A stretch of 34,739 nucleotides of DNA from Gallionella sp. (GCA_030700315.1 JAUYJO010000112.1:1-34739); one strand, 5' to 3'. Counted from the stretch's first letter, positions 8,105 through 16,651 are shown. The notes: generated by a model from the sequence alone, not told the origin. A program made the numbers and translations.

Positions 8105-9769
8105 TCAAACACCCTCGAGCCCGCGCAACTTTTCGCGCATCCGGTTGCGCAATCTGATCGCGAACAGATTGAGCACGACGATGATGATTACCAGCAGCAA
8201 AGCGGTGGCGTACACCAGCGGGCGGGCGGCTTCGACGTTGGGGCTCTGGAAGCCGACATCGTAGATGTGAAAACCCAGATGCATGAACTTGCGTTCCAGG
8301 TGCAGGAATGGGAAATTGCCGTCCAGCGGCAGGCTGGGCGCGAGCTTCACCACGCCGACCAGCATCAGCGGCGCGACCTCGCCGGCGGCGCGTGCCACGG
8401 CAAGAATCAGCCCGGTCATCATCGCCGGGCTGGCAATCGGCAACACCGTGCGCCACAGGGTTTCCGCCTTGGTTGCGCCGAGCGCGAGGCTGCCCTCGCG
8501 GATGGTGCGCGGCACGCGCGACAGGCCTTCTTCGGTAGAGACAATCACCACCGGCAGGGTGAGCAAGGCCAGCGTCAGCGAGGCCCAGAGTATGCCAGGG
8601 CTGCCGAAAGTCGGCGCGGGCAAGGCCTCGGGGAAGAACAGATGGTCTATGTTGCCGCCCAGGAAGTAGACGAAAAAGCCCAGGCCGAACACGCCGTACA
8701 CGATGGAAGGTACGCCCGCCAGGTTGTTGACCGAGATGCGGATGATGCGGATCATCGGGCCCGGTTTGGCGTATTCGCGCATGTAAATTGCCGCCATGAT
8801 GCCGAGCGGCGTCACCATCGCCGACATCAGCAGCACCATCATCACCGTGCCGAAAATGGCCGGAAAAATACCGCCCTCGGTGTTCGCCTCGCGCGGATCG
8901 TCCGTGGTGAATTCCCGGAATTTGCGCGCATAGTGGCCGATTTTTTGCCAGACACCCATGTCGTTCGGCATGATCGCATCGGCCACCTTGGCCAGCGAAA
9001 CATCGACGACCCGGCCATCCATGATTTCCGCGCTCAGGCTATCGCGGCCGATGTCATGGCGCAGTTTTTCGATTTTTTCCTGTAGTGCGGCAAAAGATGT
9101 TTCGAGCGGTTCGCGCTGTTTCAGAATCTCTGCACGAGCGTCGTCGGTCAATTGCTTTTGCAATTCCAGCTTGCGTTCCTGCAGGCGCAATTTTTCCAGC
9201 GCGTAATTCAGCTTGCCGATCTCGACTTTTTCGAGATGCAGGATTTGCTTGAAAATGGCGTTGGAGCGTTCGAGGCGTTTAAGCAATTCCGGCCACGCCT
9301 GTTCACCTTGCGCGACCACCTTGCCATCTTCCTTAACCTCTTTCAGGTGGCCATAGAAATTGCCCCATTCGCGCCGCTCGATAGCCAGCACGTCTTGCGG
9401 GTAGGTGAAAGCCTCCAGCATCGGCGCGGGAAACCATTTGAAATCCGCGCCGGTGATGTCGCGGTTGCCCATCTTGAACAGATAGCGATAGGTGAATTTA
9501 TCCCGGCTATCGATCTTGTAGCCTGCCTCGCGCAGGCGCAGCAGCGAAACCTCCTCTTTGTCCGGCACCTCGCCGATGAGGCGCAATTCTTTGCCGTCAT
9601 TGCCCTTGAAAACTGTTTCAACCACCGGCTTGGGCCAGAAATGCGTCAGTCCTTGAGCGGCGGTCAGCCATACCACCGCGTACACCATCACCAGCGACAA
9701 GGCCACCGCGCCAGCGGTTGTCCATATCCAGGGTTCTCCACTTTTAATCCAGTTTTTCATGACGGCCAT
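8105..9769 (-). CDS. pstA: Phosphate ABC transporter permease PstA (long form)
   Basis: Inner-membrane permease of the Pst complex, 554 residues against roughly 300 in E. coli. After a first membrane span (about 17-38) comes a large periplasmic insert. It includes a probable coiled coil (about 165-245, rich in Leu/Glu/Lys/Gln, e.g. LEKLRLQERKLELQKQL). The canonical permease domain (about 310-545) carries the coupling loop GSLALGATKAETLWRTVLP. Long PstA and PstC forms with extra periplasmic parts are known in Pseudomonas and many betaproteobacteria; the insert's role is not established. Its start is 3 bp beyond the pstC stop, with AAGGG overlapping that junction. Confidence 0.95.
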   Translation of the reverse strand: MAVMKNWIKSGEPWIWTTAGAVALSLVMVYAVVWLTAAQGLTHFWPKPVVETVFKGNDGKELRLIGEVPDKEEVSLLRLREAGYKIDSRDKFTYRYLFKMGNRDITGADFKWFPAPMLEAFTYPQDVLAIERREWGNFYGHLKEVKEDGKVVAQGEQAWPELLKRLERSNAIFKQILHLEKVEIGKLNYALEKLRLQERKLELQKQLTDDARAEILKQREPLETSFAALQEKIEKLRHDIGRDSLSAEIMDGRVVDVSLAKVADAIMPNDMGVWQKIGHYARKFREFTTDDPREANTEGGIFPAIFGTVMMVLLMSAMVTPLGIMAAIYMREYAKPGPMIRIIRISVNNLAGVPSIVYGVFGLGFFVYFLGGNIDHLFFPEALPAPTFGSPGILWASLTLALLTLPVVIVSTEEGLSRVPRTIREGSLALGATKAETLWRTVLPIASPAMMTGLILAVARAAGEVAPLMLVGVVKLAPSLPLDGNFPFLHLERKFMHLGFHIYDVGFQSPNVEAARPLVYATALLLVIIIVVLNLFAIRLRNRMREKLRGLEGV

Positions 9770-9772
9770 CCC

Positions 9773-12079
9773 TTAGATAGAGCTGTATTTTTCACGCAGG
9801 CGCTGGCGCACCAGTTCGGCCAGCGTGTTCACCACGAAGGTGAAGGCGAACAGCACCAGTGCCGAGAAGAACAGTAGCCGGTAGTGGGCGGTTCCCACCG
9901 CCGCCTCCGGCATTTCCACGCCAATGTTGGCGGACAGGGTGCGAAAACCGGTGAAGACGGACAAGTCCATCACCGCCGTGTTGCCGGTCGCCATCAGCAC
10001 GATCATGGTTTCGCCCACCGCGCGCCCCATGCCGATCATCACCGCCGAAAAGATGCCGGGGCTGGCGGTCAGCAGCACCACGTTATAGAGCGTCTGCCAG
10101 CGCGTGGCGCCCAGCGCCAGCGAGCCCGAGGTGAGATGTTTGGGCACGCTGAATACCGCGTCCTCGGCTATCGAAAATATCGTCGGAATCACCGCGAAGC
10201 CCATCGCGATGCCGACCACCAGCGAGTTGCGTTGCTCGTAGTTCCAGCCCAGTTCGTTCGACATCCAGTGCGGCATGTCGCCGCCGAACCAGGCGGCTTC
10301 AATGGGATGCCCCAGTTGAATCGCCAGATAGACGACCGCGACGATGACCGGCATCAGCAGCGCCGCTTCCCAGCCGGGCGGGATGCGCCGCGCGATGTGT
10401 TCGGGCAGCAGGTGCCACAGGTAGGCGGTGATGACGAAGCTGAACGGCAGCAGGAAAACCGCCAGCAGCGTACCGGCCAGATTGTTGTCGACGAAGGGCG
10501 CCAGCCACAGGCCGGCGAGAAAGCCGAGAATGACGGTGGGCAGCGCCTCCATGATCTCGATGGAGGGTTTCACCACACCGCGCATTTTCGGCGACATGAA
10601 ATAGGCCGCGAAAATGGCGCCCAATACCGCCAGCGGAACAGCCACCAGCATGGCGTAAAACGCCGCTTTGAGGGTGCCGAAAGTGAGCGGCGCGAGACTG
10701 AATTTTGGCTCGAAGTCCGAGGTTGCGGCGGAGGATTGCCAGTTGTATTCCGGCTCCTGATAGCTTTCGTACCAGACCTTTTGCCACAGCGAATGGAAAG
10801 AAACTTCCGGATAATCGTTCTCGACTTTGGCGGCGATCACCGCGTTGCCGGCGACCTCCACCATGATCGCGTTGCCGCGCGGCGCGATGCCGGCGACCCT
10901 GACGGGATCATCGCCGATGGAATGGTTGAACAGCAGGCGCCGCGAAGTCGCGTAATACAGGCCGATATTGCCTTTGTCGTCACCCGCCAGGAAGCCCTTG
11001 CGGAAATGCTCCGGGGCGAGGGTCGTGACGCTGCCCTGCATCGGCTCGAACGAGCGGATATGCGTGAGGTGATTGTTATTTTGCGCATCTCGCACCTGGA
11101 ACCATTGCGACAAATCGCCCTTGGTGGTGCCCACGATCAGCGAGAAGCCGCCACTCAATATCGTCGCTGCGGTGATGCGCTCGCCCTCGGGGACCAGCGC
11201 CACGGTCTGGATCAGGCGCGGCCTGGCCTTGTCCATGACATCGTAGTGCGTCATATAACGATCCCCGTGCAGCACATACAGATCGCGCTGTTTGACTTCG
11301 AGCAGCAACTGGCGGATTTCGCCATGCGGCACGGGCGGCAGTTCGGCGGCAGTCCGTTCCGTGGCCACTTCGCCGGTTATCAGGTTGGTGCTGCCCGCGT
11401 AAGCCGCCAGCAGCAGACGCCCGTCTTCGGTCAACGCCACCGCCGTGGTTTCTTCGTCATGGTGCTGCACGGCCAGATGCTTGAGCGCGCGCCCGGCCTC
11501 GTCCACCACCAGTGGCATTTTTCCAAGCGGATAGGCTATGCCCGGCGTGATGGTGCGGATATCCTTGTCCGGGTTGGCGGGGTCCTGCACGAAGCTGACC
11601 TTGAATGTTTGCCGCAGCAACAGCGCCCGCCCATCCGACAGGCCATAGCCCACGGCTTGCTGGGACGGATCGCCGGCGCTGAAACTGGTGATGCCGACGC
11701 CTTTGGGCAAGGTGGCCTGTTCCGCCGCGAGAGGCTTGCCGTCGCGCAGGTCGAAGAAAGTCACGCTGCCGCGATCGGACATGCGTGCGCCGATTTCCGC
11801 CTGTTCTTCCGAGGTCAGATAGACGGTCGCTTCCTGTGTTTGTGGCGTAGCGGGTGCCGCTTGTGCGGCGCGCGGCAGGGAAAATTTTTGTGGCGCGCCC
11901 ATCTGCGCCGGTAAAAATATCGGCACGACGACGCTGGCCAGGTAAAAGAAAATGACGCTGATGGCGATGATCACGCTCAGCCCGCCAAAGGTCATGACAT
12001 GCTTGAACAGCTTGTCCTTGGCCATGCGCTGGCCGGTGTAACCGCCCGCCTTGCAGATGCTGGATTCAATCTTTTCCAT
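9773..12079 (-). CDS. pstC: Phosphate ABC transporter permease PstC (long form)
   Basis: A 768-residue partner permease of PstA. One membrane span near residues 30-57 is followed by a periplasmic insert of some 400 residues. The insert is rich in strands and short Gly/Asp turns (e.g. GVGITSFSAGDPSQQ; LLLAAYAGSTNLITGEV), suggestive of a beta-propeller-like fold, though I cannot identify it by family. The permease domain (about 480-760) has five or six spans and the coupling loop GSLALGATRWQTLYNVVL. The ATG at 12079 has GGTGA just upstream. It is separated from the upstream lipoprotein gene by 290 bp with a palindromic repeat, which may weaken or re-start transcription. Confidence 0.95.
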   Translation of the reverse strand: MEKIESSICKAGGYTGQRMAKDKLFKHVMTFGGLSVIIAISVIFFYLASVVVPIFLPAQMGAPQKFSLPRAAQAAPATPQTQEATVYLTSEEQAEIGARMSDRGSVTFFDLRDGKPLAAEQATLPKGVGITSFSAGDPSQQAVGYGLSDGRALLLRQTFKVSFVQDPANPDKDIRTITPGIAYPLGKMPLVVDEAGRALKHLAVQHHDEETTAVALTEDGRLLLAAYAGSTNLITGEVATERTAAELPPVPHGEIRQLLLEVKQRDLYVLHGDRYMTHYDVMDKARPRLIQTVALVPEGERITAATILSGGFSLIVGTTKGDLSQWFQVRDAQNNNHLTHIRSFEPMQGSVTTLAPEHFRKGFLAGDDKGNIGLYYATSRRLLFNHSIGDDPVRVAGIAPRGNAIMVEVAGNAVIAAKVENDYPEVSFHSLWQKVWYESYQEPEYNWQSSAATSDFEPKFSLAPLTFGTLKAAFYAMLVAVPLAVLGAIFAAYFMSPKMRGVVKPSIEIMEALPTVILGFLAGLWLAPFVDNNLAGTLLAVFLLPFSFVITAYLWHLLPEHIARRIPPGWEAALLMPVIVAVVYLAIQLGHPIEAAWFGGDMPHWMSNELGWNYEQRNSLVVGIAMGFAVIPTIFSIAEDAVFSVPKHLTSGSLALGATRWQTLYNVVLLTASPGIFSAVMIGMGRAVGETMIVLMATGNTAVMDLSVFTGFRTLSANIGVEMPEAAVGTAHYRLLFFSALVLFAFTFVVNTLAELVRQRLREKYSSI

Positions 12080-12118
12080 GGTTCACCGCGTTGCTTGTCA
12101 ACAATACTCCATTGGCCC

Positions 12119-12241
12119 CGTCATTCCCGCGCAGGCGGGAATCCAGTTGATTGAACAACCCTAGCGAAGCGAAACAAAAATTGGTTTTGTCCGCTTCGCA
12201 GAGTGTTTGTTGGCTGGATTTCCGCCTGCGCGGGAATGACG
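12119..12241. repeat. Inverted-repeat element inside the pst operon
   Basis: Outer arms cgtcattcccgcgcaggcgg (from 12119) and its inverse ccgcctgcgcgggaatgacg (to 12241) enclose an inner inverted pair built on gcgaagcg/cgcttcgc. The arm sequence is a very common dispersed bacterial repeat type. It fills much of the 290-bp gap between the lipoprotein gene and pstC and would form a strong hairpin in the operon mRNA. The rest of the gap (12242-12369) shows nothing I can name beyond a short cgacatgtcg palindrome. Confidence 0.75.
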
Positions 12242-12369
12242 AGCTTTTGGCATCAATGGGAAATTCGGGCCCATGCATGGCAGAAGCGCCTGTGTCCCGC
12301 CGACATGTCGGTCGGAGGGGTACCTGCGCTCCCGTCAACCCGTTGTTTACAGAAGTTGATGCCAACACC

Positions 12370-12966
12370 TTATTTTTCTTTTGCCTTGCGTAGCTGTTTG
12401 AATGCCTCGATCAACGCGACCGGGCGACCCTGCTTCTTGGTCTTGCTGTTGAGCGCATAAACCACCGTTTCGCCCTTGGGGCCGGTGCCGATTTCGGTGA
12501 AGGTGAAAGTCACCTCCTTGTGCGCGAGGTAGTCCTGGAAATCCTTCCATTCGCCGAACACATAGAAACGTCCGTTGCGTAGCACTTCGCCGTAGAAGGG
12601 ATCGGCCTCGCCCATTTTGCGGTCGTAAAACATCTCGCCGGACGAGAGCTTGTCCAGATTTTTGCTTTCGCTCTTGGTGATGCCAAAGATGACCGTCTGG
12701 CCTTCCGGCCCGCCGCCGATGCGTGTCCTGGTCAGCGGCACTTCGCCATTTTCCAGAAACATCAGGTAGTTCTTGGTGTCGCCGAAAGCGTAGATACGGC
12801 CATTCTCATGAAATACCAGGAAATAGTTGGCTTTTTCCACAGCGACTTTCTGTGCCTCTGCCGGTTTGCTCTCGGCTATTTCCGGCTGAGTCGCGCAGCC
12901 GCTCATGACACCCAATGCCATCAGGGAAGCCAGTGCGTAAGGGGTGAATTGCTTTTTTTCAAACAT
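12370..12966 (-). CDS. Lipoprotein with two internal repeats, encoded between pstS and pstC
   Basis: A 198-residue predicted lipoprotein of unknown function. The signal peptide ends in the lipobox VMSGC, giving Cys24 as the lipidated residue. A low-complexity linker (25-46) is followed by two copies of a roughly 50-residue unit, N47-I96 and P123-L172. They align without gaps, with 19 of 50 identical by hand, sharing NGRxYxFG, an EV pair, a TxT pair, IGxGPxG and TV. A basic tail closes the protein (KKQGRPVALIEAFKQLRKAKEK spans 177-198). Each unit looks like a small beta-rich domain. It sits between pstS and pstC in the same direction, so it should be induced with phosphate uptake. I know of no standard Pst subunit like it. 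Confidence 0.72.
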   Translation of the reverse strand: MFEKKQFTPYALASLMALGVMSGCATQPEIAESKPAEAQKVAVEKANYFLVFHENGRIYAFGDTKNYLMFLENGEVPLTRTRIGGGPEGQTVIFGITKSESKNLDKLSSGEMFYDRKMGEADPFYGEVLRNGRFYVFGEWKDFQDYLAHKEVTFTFTEIGTGPKGETVVYALNSKTKKQGRPVALIEAFKQLRKAKEK

Positions 12967-12991
12967 GATTGAATTCTCCGTTGGTGAATCG

Positions 12992-13027
12992 GGCCGGACA
13001 CAGCCGCACCTGGCAGTGTGTCCGGCC
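12992..13027 (-). other. Intercistronic hairpin after pstS
   Basis: A perfect 11-bp stem, ggccggacaca (12992-13002) with tgtgtccggcc (13017-13027), around a 14-nt loop. It begins 16 nt after the pstS stop and has no following T-run. Such hairpins after a binding-protein gene usually protect the upstream message and let far more binding protein than permease be made; that role here is inferred. A partial-terminator action is also possible. Confidence 0.7.
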
Positions 13028-13043
13028 TGAAAGGGCTACAGGC

Positions 13044-14027
13044 TTATTCGGCGTCCAGATCCTTCAACGCCTTGGCTACCATGGCGGCAGGCATCGGCAC
13101 GAAGCCGTCCTTGATCACGACTTCCTGGCCTTGTTTGGACAGCACCATCTTGAAGAACTCGCGCTCCAGCGGCGCCAGCGGCTGGTTCGGGCGCTTGTTC
13201 ACATAGACGTACAGCACGCGGGCCAGCGGATAGCTGCCATCGAGGGCGTGAGCCGGATCGGCTTCGACGTAGGGTTGTCCATCTTTCTTGGCCAGCGGCA
13301 ACGCGCGCACACCGGAGGTCTTGTAGCCGATGCCGGAGTAACCGATCGCGCCGATCTGGCCGGTGACGCTCTGCACCACCGAGGCGGAACCCGGTTGCTC
13401 GGCGACGTTGCGCTTGAAATCGCCCTTGCACATGGCATGTTTCTTGAAGTAGCCGTAGGTGCCGGATACCGAGTTACGACCGTACAGCGCGATGGCGCGC
13501 GAACCCCAGTCGCCGGTCATGCCAACCTCGCCCCATTTGGTGAGATCGGCCGTACCTGCACACTTGCGCGTGGCGGAGAAAATCGCATCCACCTGGGGAA
13601 TCGACAGACCCTTGATCGGGTTGTCCTTGTTGACAAACACCGCCAGCGCGTCGATGGCGACCGGCACCGGCGTTGGCTTGTAGCCATATTTGTTTTCGAA
13701 CGCCTCGATTTCCTTGGCGTTCATCATGCGGCTCATCGGGCCGAAGTTGGCGGCGCCTTCGATCAGTGCGGGCGGGGCAGTGGAAGAGCCGGCGCCCTGA
13801 ATCTGGATGTTGACATTCGGGTAGTTGCGCTTGTAGGTCTCGGCCCACAGCGTCATCAGGTTATTCAGCGTGTCTGAGCCAACACTGGTGAAGTTGCCGG
13901 AAATGCCGCTGGTTTTCTGATAGGTCGGCAAGCCTGGATCCACCTCGACAGCCGCAGCGATTGCGCCCTGGCTGATGAAAGAGACGGCAACCAAACCAAG
14001 CGCCGCGAGAGTTTTCTTCTGAATCAT
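13044..14027 (-). CDS. pstS: Periplasmic phosphate-binding protein PstS
   Basis: A 327-residue high-affinity phosphate receptor. A Sec signal peptide (about 1-24, [10 protein letters not shown]... to GAIA) is followed by a two-lobed binding fold. Loops that hold phosphate by backbone and hydroxyl groups are visible: SVGSDTL near the N-terminus, [11 protein letters not shown], and [12 protein letters not shown]. The protein delivers phosphate to PstC/PstA. I chose the ATG at 14027 because AGGAGA lies eight bases upstream and the signal peptide starts there; an in-frame ATG at 14072 would add 15 polar residues before the signal. It is first in the pst operon, with a Pho box at 14106-14123. Confidence 0.96.
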   Translation of the reverse strand: MIQKKTLAALGLVAVSFISQGAIAAAVEVDPGLPTYQKTSGISGNFTSVGSDTLNNLMTLWAETYKRNYPNVNIQIQGAGSSTAPPALIEGAANFGPMSRMMNAKEIEAFENKYGYKPTPVPVAIDALAVFVNKDNPIKGLSIPQVDAIFSATRKCAGTADLTKWGEVGMTGDWGSRAIALYGRNSVSGTYGYFKKHAMCKGDFKRNVAEQPGSASVVQSVTGQIGAIGYSGIGYKTSGVRALPLAKKDGQPYVEADPAHALDGSYPLARVLYVYVNKRPNQPLAPLEREFFKMVLSKQGQEVVIKDGFVPMPAAMVAKALKDLDAE

Positions 14028-14089
14028 GTTTACGATCTCCTGAGAATTGTTTGTCCAATCGGATTGATGCAACGGTGCTACAGTTCGAC

Positions 14090-14123
14090 AAGATAAACTG
14101 ACCGTGTTACGGGATTATTACGA
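14090..14123 (-). promoter_or_regulatory. Pho box and -10 of the pst operon
   Basis: On the minus strand TCGTAATAATCCCGTAAC (14123 down to 14106) has two CGTAA half-sites exactly 11 bp apart, as PhoB sites require; it matches the E. coli consensus at 11 of 18 positions. Ten bases further on lies TATCTT (14095-14090), a plausible -10, since Pho boxes replace the -35. Transcription would start about 56 nt before the pstS ATG. Confidence 0.65.
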
Positions 14124-14149
14124 AGGAGGCTTTTTCTGAATATTTTTTC

Positions 14150-14190
14150 TTGCAAGGAGGAAGGAGAAAAACTGCTGCACTTGGGTAATT
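14150..14190. repeat. Worn terminus of the MITE-like element upstream of pstS
   Basis: The run ttgcaaggaggaaggagaaa continues to ctgctgcacttgggtaatt. It lines up with the inverted left end of the MITE-like copy at 4566-4620 (tgcaagggggaaggagaaaa, then gcggcagcacctgagtagtt). Only this end is recognisable. It lies about 36 bp upstream of the pstS Pho box; a similar remnant lies at the same distance from the porin's Pho box. Confidence 0.5.
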
Positions 14191-14205
14191 ACAAGCAGCC
14201 ATCGC

Positions 14206-14339
14206 TTAACCGCAGAGGCGCCAAGACGCGGAGGAGCCAAGACGCGGAGGAACCATAAAATTCGGACAATTTTTTGGCTCACGCGATCGGAGATAACGCT
14301 GTATCAGAACGCATTATTTCTCATCGCCTTTGCGGTTAA
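14206..14339. repeat. Palindromic intergenic repeat
   Basis: Inverted ends ttaaccgcagaggcg (14206-14220) and cgcctttgcggttaa (14325-14339) enclose two direct copies of gccaagacgcggagga. It belongs to the same general class of dispersed palindromes as those at 64-293 and fills the middle of the 484-bp gap between pstS and the porin gene. Nothing coding is visible in that gap. Confidence 0.7.
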
Positions 14340-14376
14340 ATTAAGTTTTTCCAGGATGACGCGGCCATAGTCACTC

Positions 14377-14406
14377 AAAAAAAACGCGCACCGGACCGGG
14401 TGCGCG
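14377..14406 (-). terminator. Rho-independent terminator of the porin gene
   Basis: Read on the minus strand, a GC-rich stem (CGCGCACC...GGTGCGCG) is followed directly by eight T residues (complement of 14377-14384). This is a textbook intrinsic terminator. It lies 106 bp past the porin stop codon. Confidence 0.88.
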
Positions 14407-14511
14407 TAAACAGGGGGGAACCTGGAGTACTATGAAAAAGTTACACTCTGCTCGCTTTCAGATGCACGGGCATTTTGGTACAGGCCTTTTCGATTGCAGG
14501 CAGGAGCCGGA

Positions 14512-15618
14512 TCAAAAAGTGTGGATCATGCCTACGCCAAAGCCGGACTGGCTGGTGCCCGCTGTCGTGGCGGCGCCCACGGCCCCGACCGTTGCGCCCA
14601 GCGTGCTGTAGTTCGCGCTGGCATCGTTGCTGAGGCGGGTGTAAGCGCCATACAGCTCGGTGCGCTTGGAGAAGCTGTAGCCGTAGCGCAACGAAACCAT
14701 ATCGGCGCCGGTATTGGCGCGTGAACCCAGGTTGCCGTTGTTGGCATAGAAGGCGCCGATTTTGCTGTTGCCGAACTTGTAGCTGCCGGACAACTCCCAG
14801 TTACGCTGGGATTCTGAGGTGGCAGCGGCCGTGCCGACAGACAAGTGTTCATACATCAGGCCGACCTGGCCATCGCCAAATTTGTAAGCGCCAACCAGGC
14901 GGGTTGCCTTGTCGTCCATGGACGCAGTGGTCTGGTCGGGGCGGATTTCGTAAGCCAACGCACCGTACAGCACCTTATTGTCATAAGTGCCGGACAGCGA
15001 CAGTTTGGTTTTGTTGGTGGTAGCGGTTGCCGCGGAATCGGGGCTGTAGGAGATATTTGCCTGGAAGCCGCTCATATTCGGCGACCAGTATTGGATGACG
15101 CCGGCTTGGCGGGTGTTGAAGTTCACGGCTGTTACCTTGGCATTCGCCGCGTCATTCGCGCCGGTGCGCCCGACCATGCTGATTGCGGTAAAGATCGTCG
15201 TGTTGTCGAACAGTTCGATCTTGTTGCGGGCAAGCTTGTAGGGCGTATCCCAGATACCGACGATTACGCTGCCGAACCCGCCTTTTAAGCCAATATTGCT
15301 GTTGCGCGTGCCGTTGAAGGGTGTGCCGCCGCTGAGTCCCGTCACATCAACCTGAGATTCAATCTGCCAGATGGCTGACAGGCCGCCGCCCAGATCTTCG
15401 CTGCCTTTCACGCCGAAGCGTGAAGCGTTGGATTGCACGCGGTTGACGCTCTTGTCTGTCGTCGCCACGGTTGTTTTGTCATTTTTGACGGACTCGAAAT
15501 CCATGTTGATTTTGCCGTAAACGCTCACATTGCCGGTGTCGGCCAATACGGGCATCGAAAAGGCTGCTGCCAGCGCGACAGCGATGAGTTTGCTTTGCTT
15601 CGTGAATGCTCTTTGCAT
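14512..15618 (-). CDS. Outer-membrane porin (betaproteobacterial general porin type)
   Basis: A 368-residue porin with a Sec signal peptide (1-26, cut at MPVLA-DT) and the usual opening strand NVSVYGKINMDFE. Many alternating amphipathic beta strands follow, with the motifs RFGVKGSEDLGGGLSAIWQ and NSNIGLKGGFGSVIVGIWDT, and the chain ends in an aromatic residue (GMIHTF) as outer-membrane insertion requires. The build matches the 16-strand trimeric porins of betaproteobacteria rather than Pseudomonas OprP. The selectivity is unknown, but a Pho box upstream and its place between pstS and phoB suggest a phosphate-starvation porin. It has its own promoter and a strong terminator, so it is a single transcription unit. 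Confidence 0.92.
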   Translation of the reverse strand: MQRAFTKQSKLIAVALAAAFSMPVLADTGNVSVYGKINMDFESVKNDKTTVATTDKSVNRVQSNASRFGVKGSEDLGGGLSAIWQIESQVDVTGLSGGTPFNGTRNSNIGLKGGFGSVIVGIWDTPYKLARNKIELFDNTTIFTAISMVGRTGANDAANAKVTAVNFNTRQAGVIQYWSPNMSGFQANISYSPDSAATATTNKTKLSLSGTYDNKVLYGALAYEIRPDQTTASMDDKATRLVGAYKFGDGQVGLMYEHLSVGTAAATSESQRNWELSGSYKFGNSKIGAFYANNGNLGSRANTGADMVSLRYGYSFSKRTELYGAYTRLSNDASANYSTLGATVGAVGAATTAGTSQSGFGVGMIHTF

Positions 15619-15688
15619 TATTAAATCTCCCGATAATTTTTAACGCCGCCCTAGTGCGACCCCGGCAGATTACAGGGTGAATGTGAAA

Positions 15689-15722
15689 AATAGATTAAGG
15701 ATTGATGAATGTTTTGTTACAG
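15689..15722 (-). promoter_or_regulatory. Pho box and -10 of the porin gene
   Basis: Minus-strand CTGTAACAAAACATTCAT (15722 down to 15705) matches the E. coli Pho-box consensus at 14 of 18 positions, the best site in the window. TCTATT (15694-15689) follows after exactly 10 bases and serves as -10. The transcript would carry a leader of about 60 nt. Confidence 0.75.
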
Positions 15723-15758
15723 GGAAAGGGCGGCCGCTCGGGCCATTTTCCCCATTGT

Positions 15759-15791
15759 GGAAGGAGAAAAGCTGCTGCACCCAAGTCGTTG
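15759..15791. repeat. Worn terminus of the MITE-like element upstream of the porin
   Basis: The 22-mer at 15759-15780 (beginning ggaaggagaaaagctgctg) is identical at 21 of 22 positions to 14159-14180 upstream of pstS. Both resemble the inverted left end of the MITE-like element. It starts 37 bp beyond the porin's Pho box, the same spacing as at pstS. Confidence 0.5.
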
Positions 15792-15866
15792 CGGGAAATG
15801 ATTTGATGAGGCGGTTTGTTTGCAAGGGGGCAAAACAAAGGCAGCCCGGAATGAACGGTTCTGTGC

Positions 15867-16550
15867 TTACGCCGAAAAACGGTAGCCGCTGCCGCGCACC
15901 GTCTGAATCAAATGATCCTTGCCGGCAGCCTCCAGCGCTTTTCTGAGCCGGCGTATATGCACATCTACGGTGCGCTCCTCTATAAAGGCTTGCGTGCCCC
16001 ACACATGGTTGAGCAGTTGAGCGCGACTGTGTACCCGTTCAACATGGCTCATGAAAAAATACAACAGCCGGAATTCGGTCGGCCCCAATTCGATGTTGAT
16101 ACCGCTTGCCCTGACCCGGTGCGATATGGGAGACAGCTCCAATCCGTCTATGGCCAAAGGTTCATCCGGTATTGCGGGAGTATGGCGGCGCAGCATGGCG
16201 CGTACCCGTGCCATCAGTTCGCGGGGAGAAAACGGCTTGGTGATGTAATCGTCCACGCCCGATTCAAACCCCAGTATTTTGTCGTGTTCTTCGCCACGCG
16301 CGGTCAGCATGATGATGGGAATACTGCTGGTGCTCGCATCACTGCGAAATTGCTTGGCAAGCAACAGGCCGCTGGTGTTTGGCAACATCCAGTCGAGCAG
16401 GATCAGATCCGGCGAGTTCTGCCTGATTTGCAGCCAAGCGCTCTTCTCGTCTTCCGCGCGCAATGCACGAAACCCAGCCTGGGTAATATTGAAGGCCAGC
16501 AACTCCTGAATCGCCGGTTCATCTTCGACTATCAAAACTTTTGCACTCAT
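15867..16550 (-). CDS. phoB: Phosphate regulon response regulator PhoB
   Basis: A 227-residue OmpR-class response regulator. The receiver domain (1-120) has the acidic pair E9/D10, phospho-acceptor Asp53 in LLDWMLP, the switch Thr in MLTARGEE and Lys in YITKPFSP. The winged-helix domain (about 130-227) shows LGPTEFRLLYFFMSH, VWGTQAFIEERTVDVHIRRLRKAL and the C-terminal hairpin IQTVRGSGYRFSA, all typical of PhoB. When phosphorylated it would activate the Pho boxes listed here. I chose the ATG at 16550; a GTG at 16559 in frame is possible. Its partner kinase gene phoR, usually next door, is not in the window. Its own promoter carries a strong Pho box, so it is probably autoactivated. Confidence 0.95.
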   Translation of the reverse strand: MSAKVLIVEDEPAIQELLAFNITQAGFRALRAEDEKSAWLQIRQNSPDLILLDWMLPNTSGLLLAKQFRSDASTSSIPIIMLTARGEEHDKILGFESGVDDYITKPFSPRELMARVRAMLRRHTPAIPDEPLAIDGLELSPISHRVRASGINIELGPTEFRLLYFFMSHVERVHSRAQLLNHVWGTQAFIEERTVDVHIRRLRKALEAAGKDHLIQTVRGSGYRFSA

Positions 16551-16583
16551 CGGCAACACTCAATCATTGATTACGAAGCGGCT

Positions 16584-16617
16584 AATATATAAGCGATTTG
16601 TTACAGAAATATGAAAC
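16584..16617 (-). promoter_or_regulatory. Pho box and -10 of phoB
   Basis: Minus-strand GTTTCATATTTCTGTAAC (16617 down to 16600) matches the Pho-box consensus at 13 of 18, with half-sites TTTCAT and CTGTAAC 11 bp apart. TATATT (16589-16584), a five-of-six -10, begins exactly 10 bases later. This is the clearest promoter here and sets the pattern used to judge the others. Confidence 0.78.
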
Positions 16618-16651
16618 CGGGAAAATATTTGCCAAGGTAGCTTGAAGCTCT

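Noticed and set aside
9884-11914. A 676-codon open frame on the plus strand opposite pstC
   Set aside because: It is rich in His, Arg, Gln and Gly with no domain logic and mirrors the GC-rich codons of pstC, whose product is clearly recognisable.
14028-14072. Upstream in-frame start giving PstS 15 more residues
   Set aside because: The extra residues are polar and precede a complete signal peptide; the ATG at 14027 has the better ribosome site.
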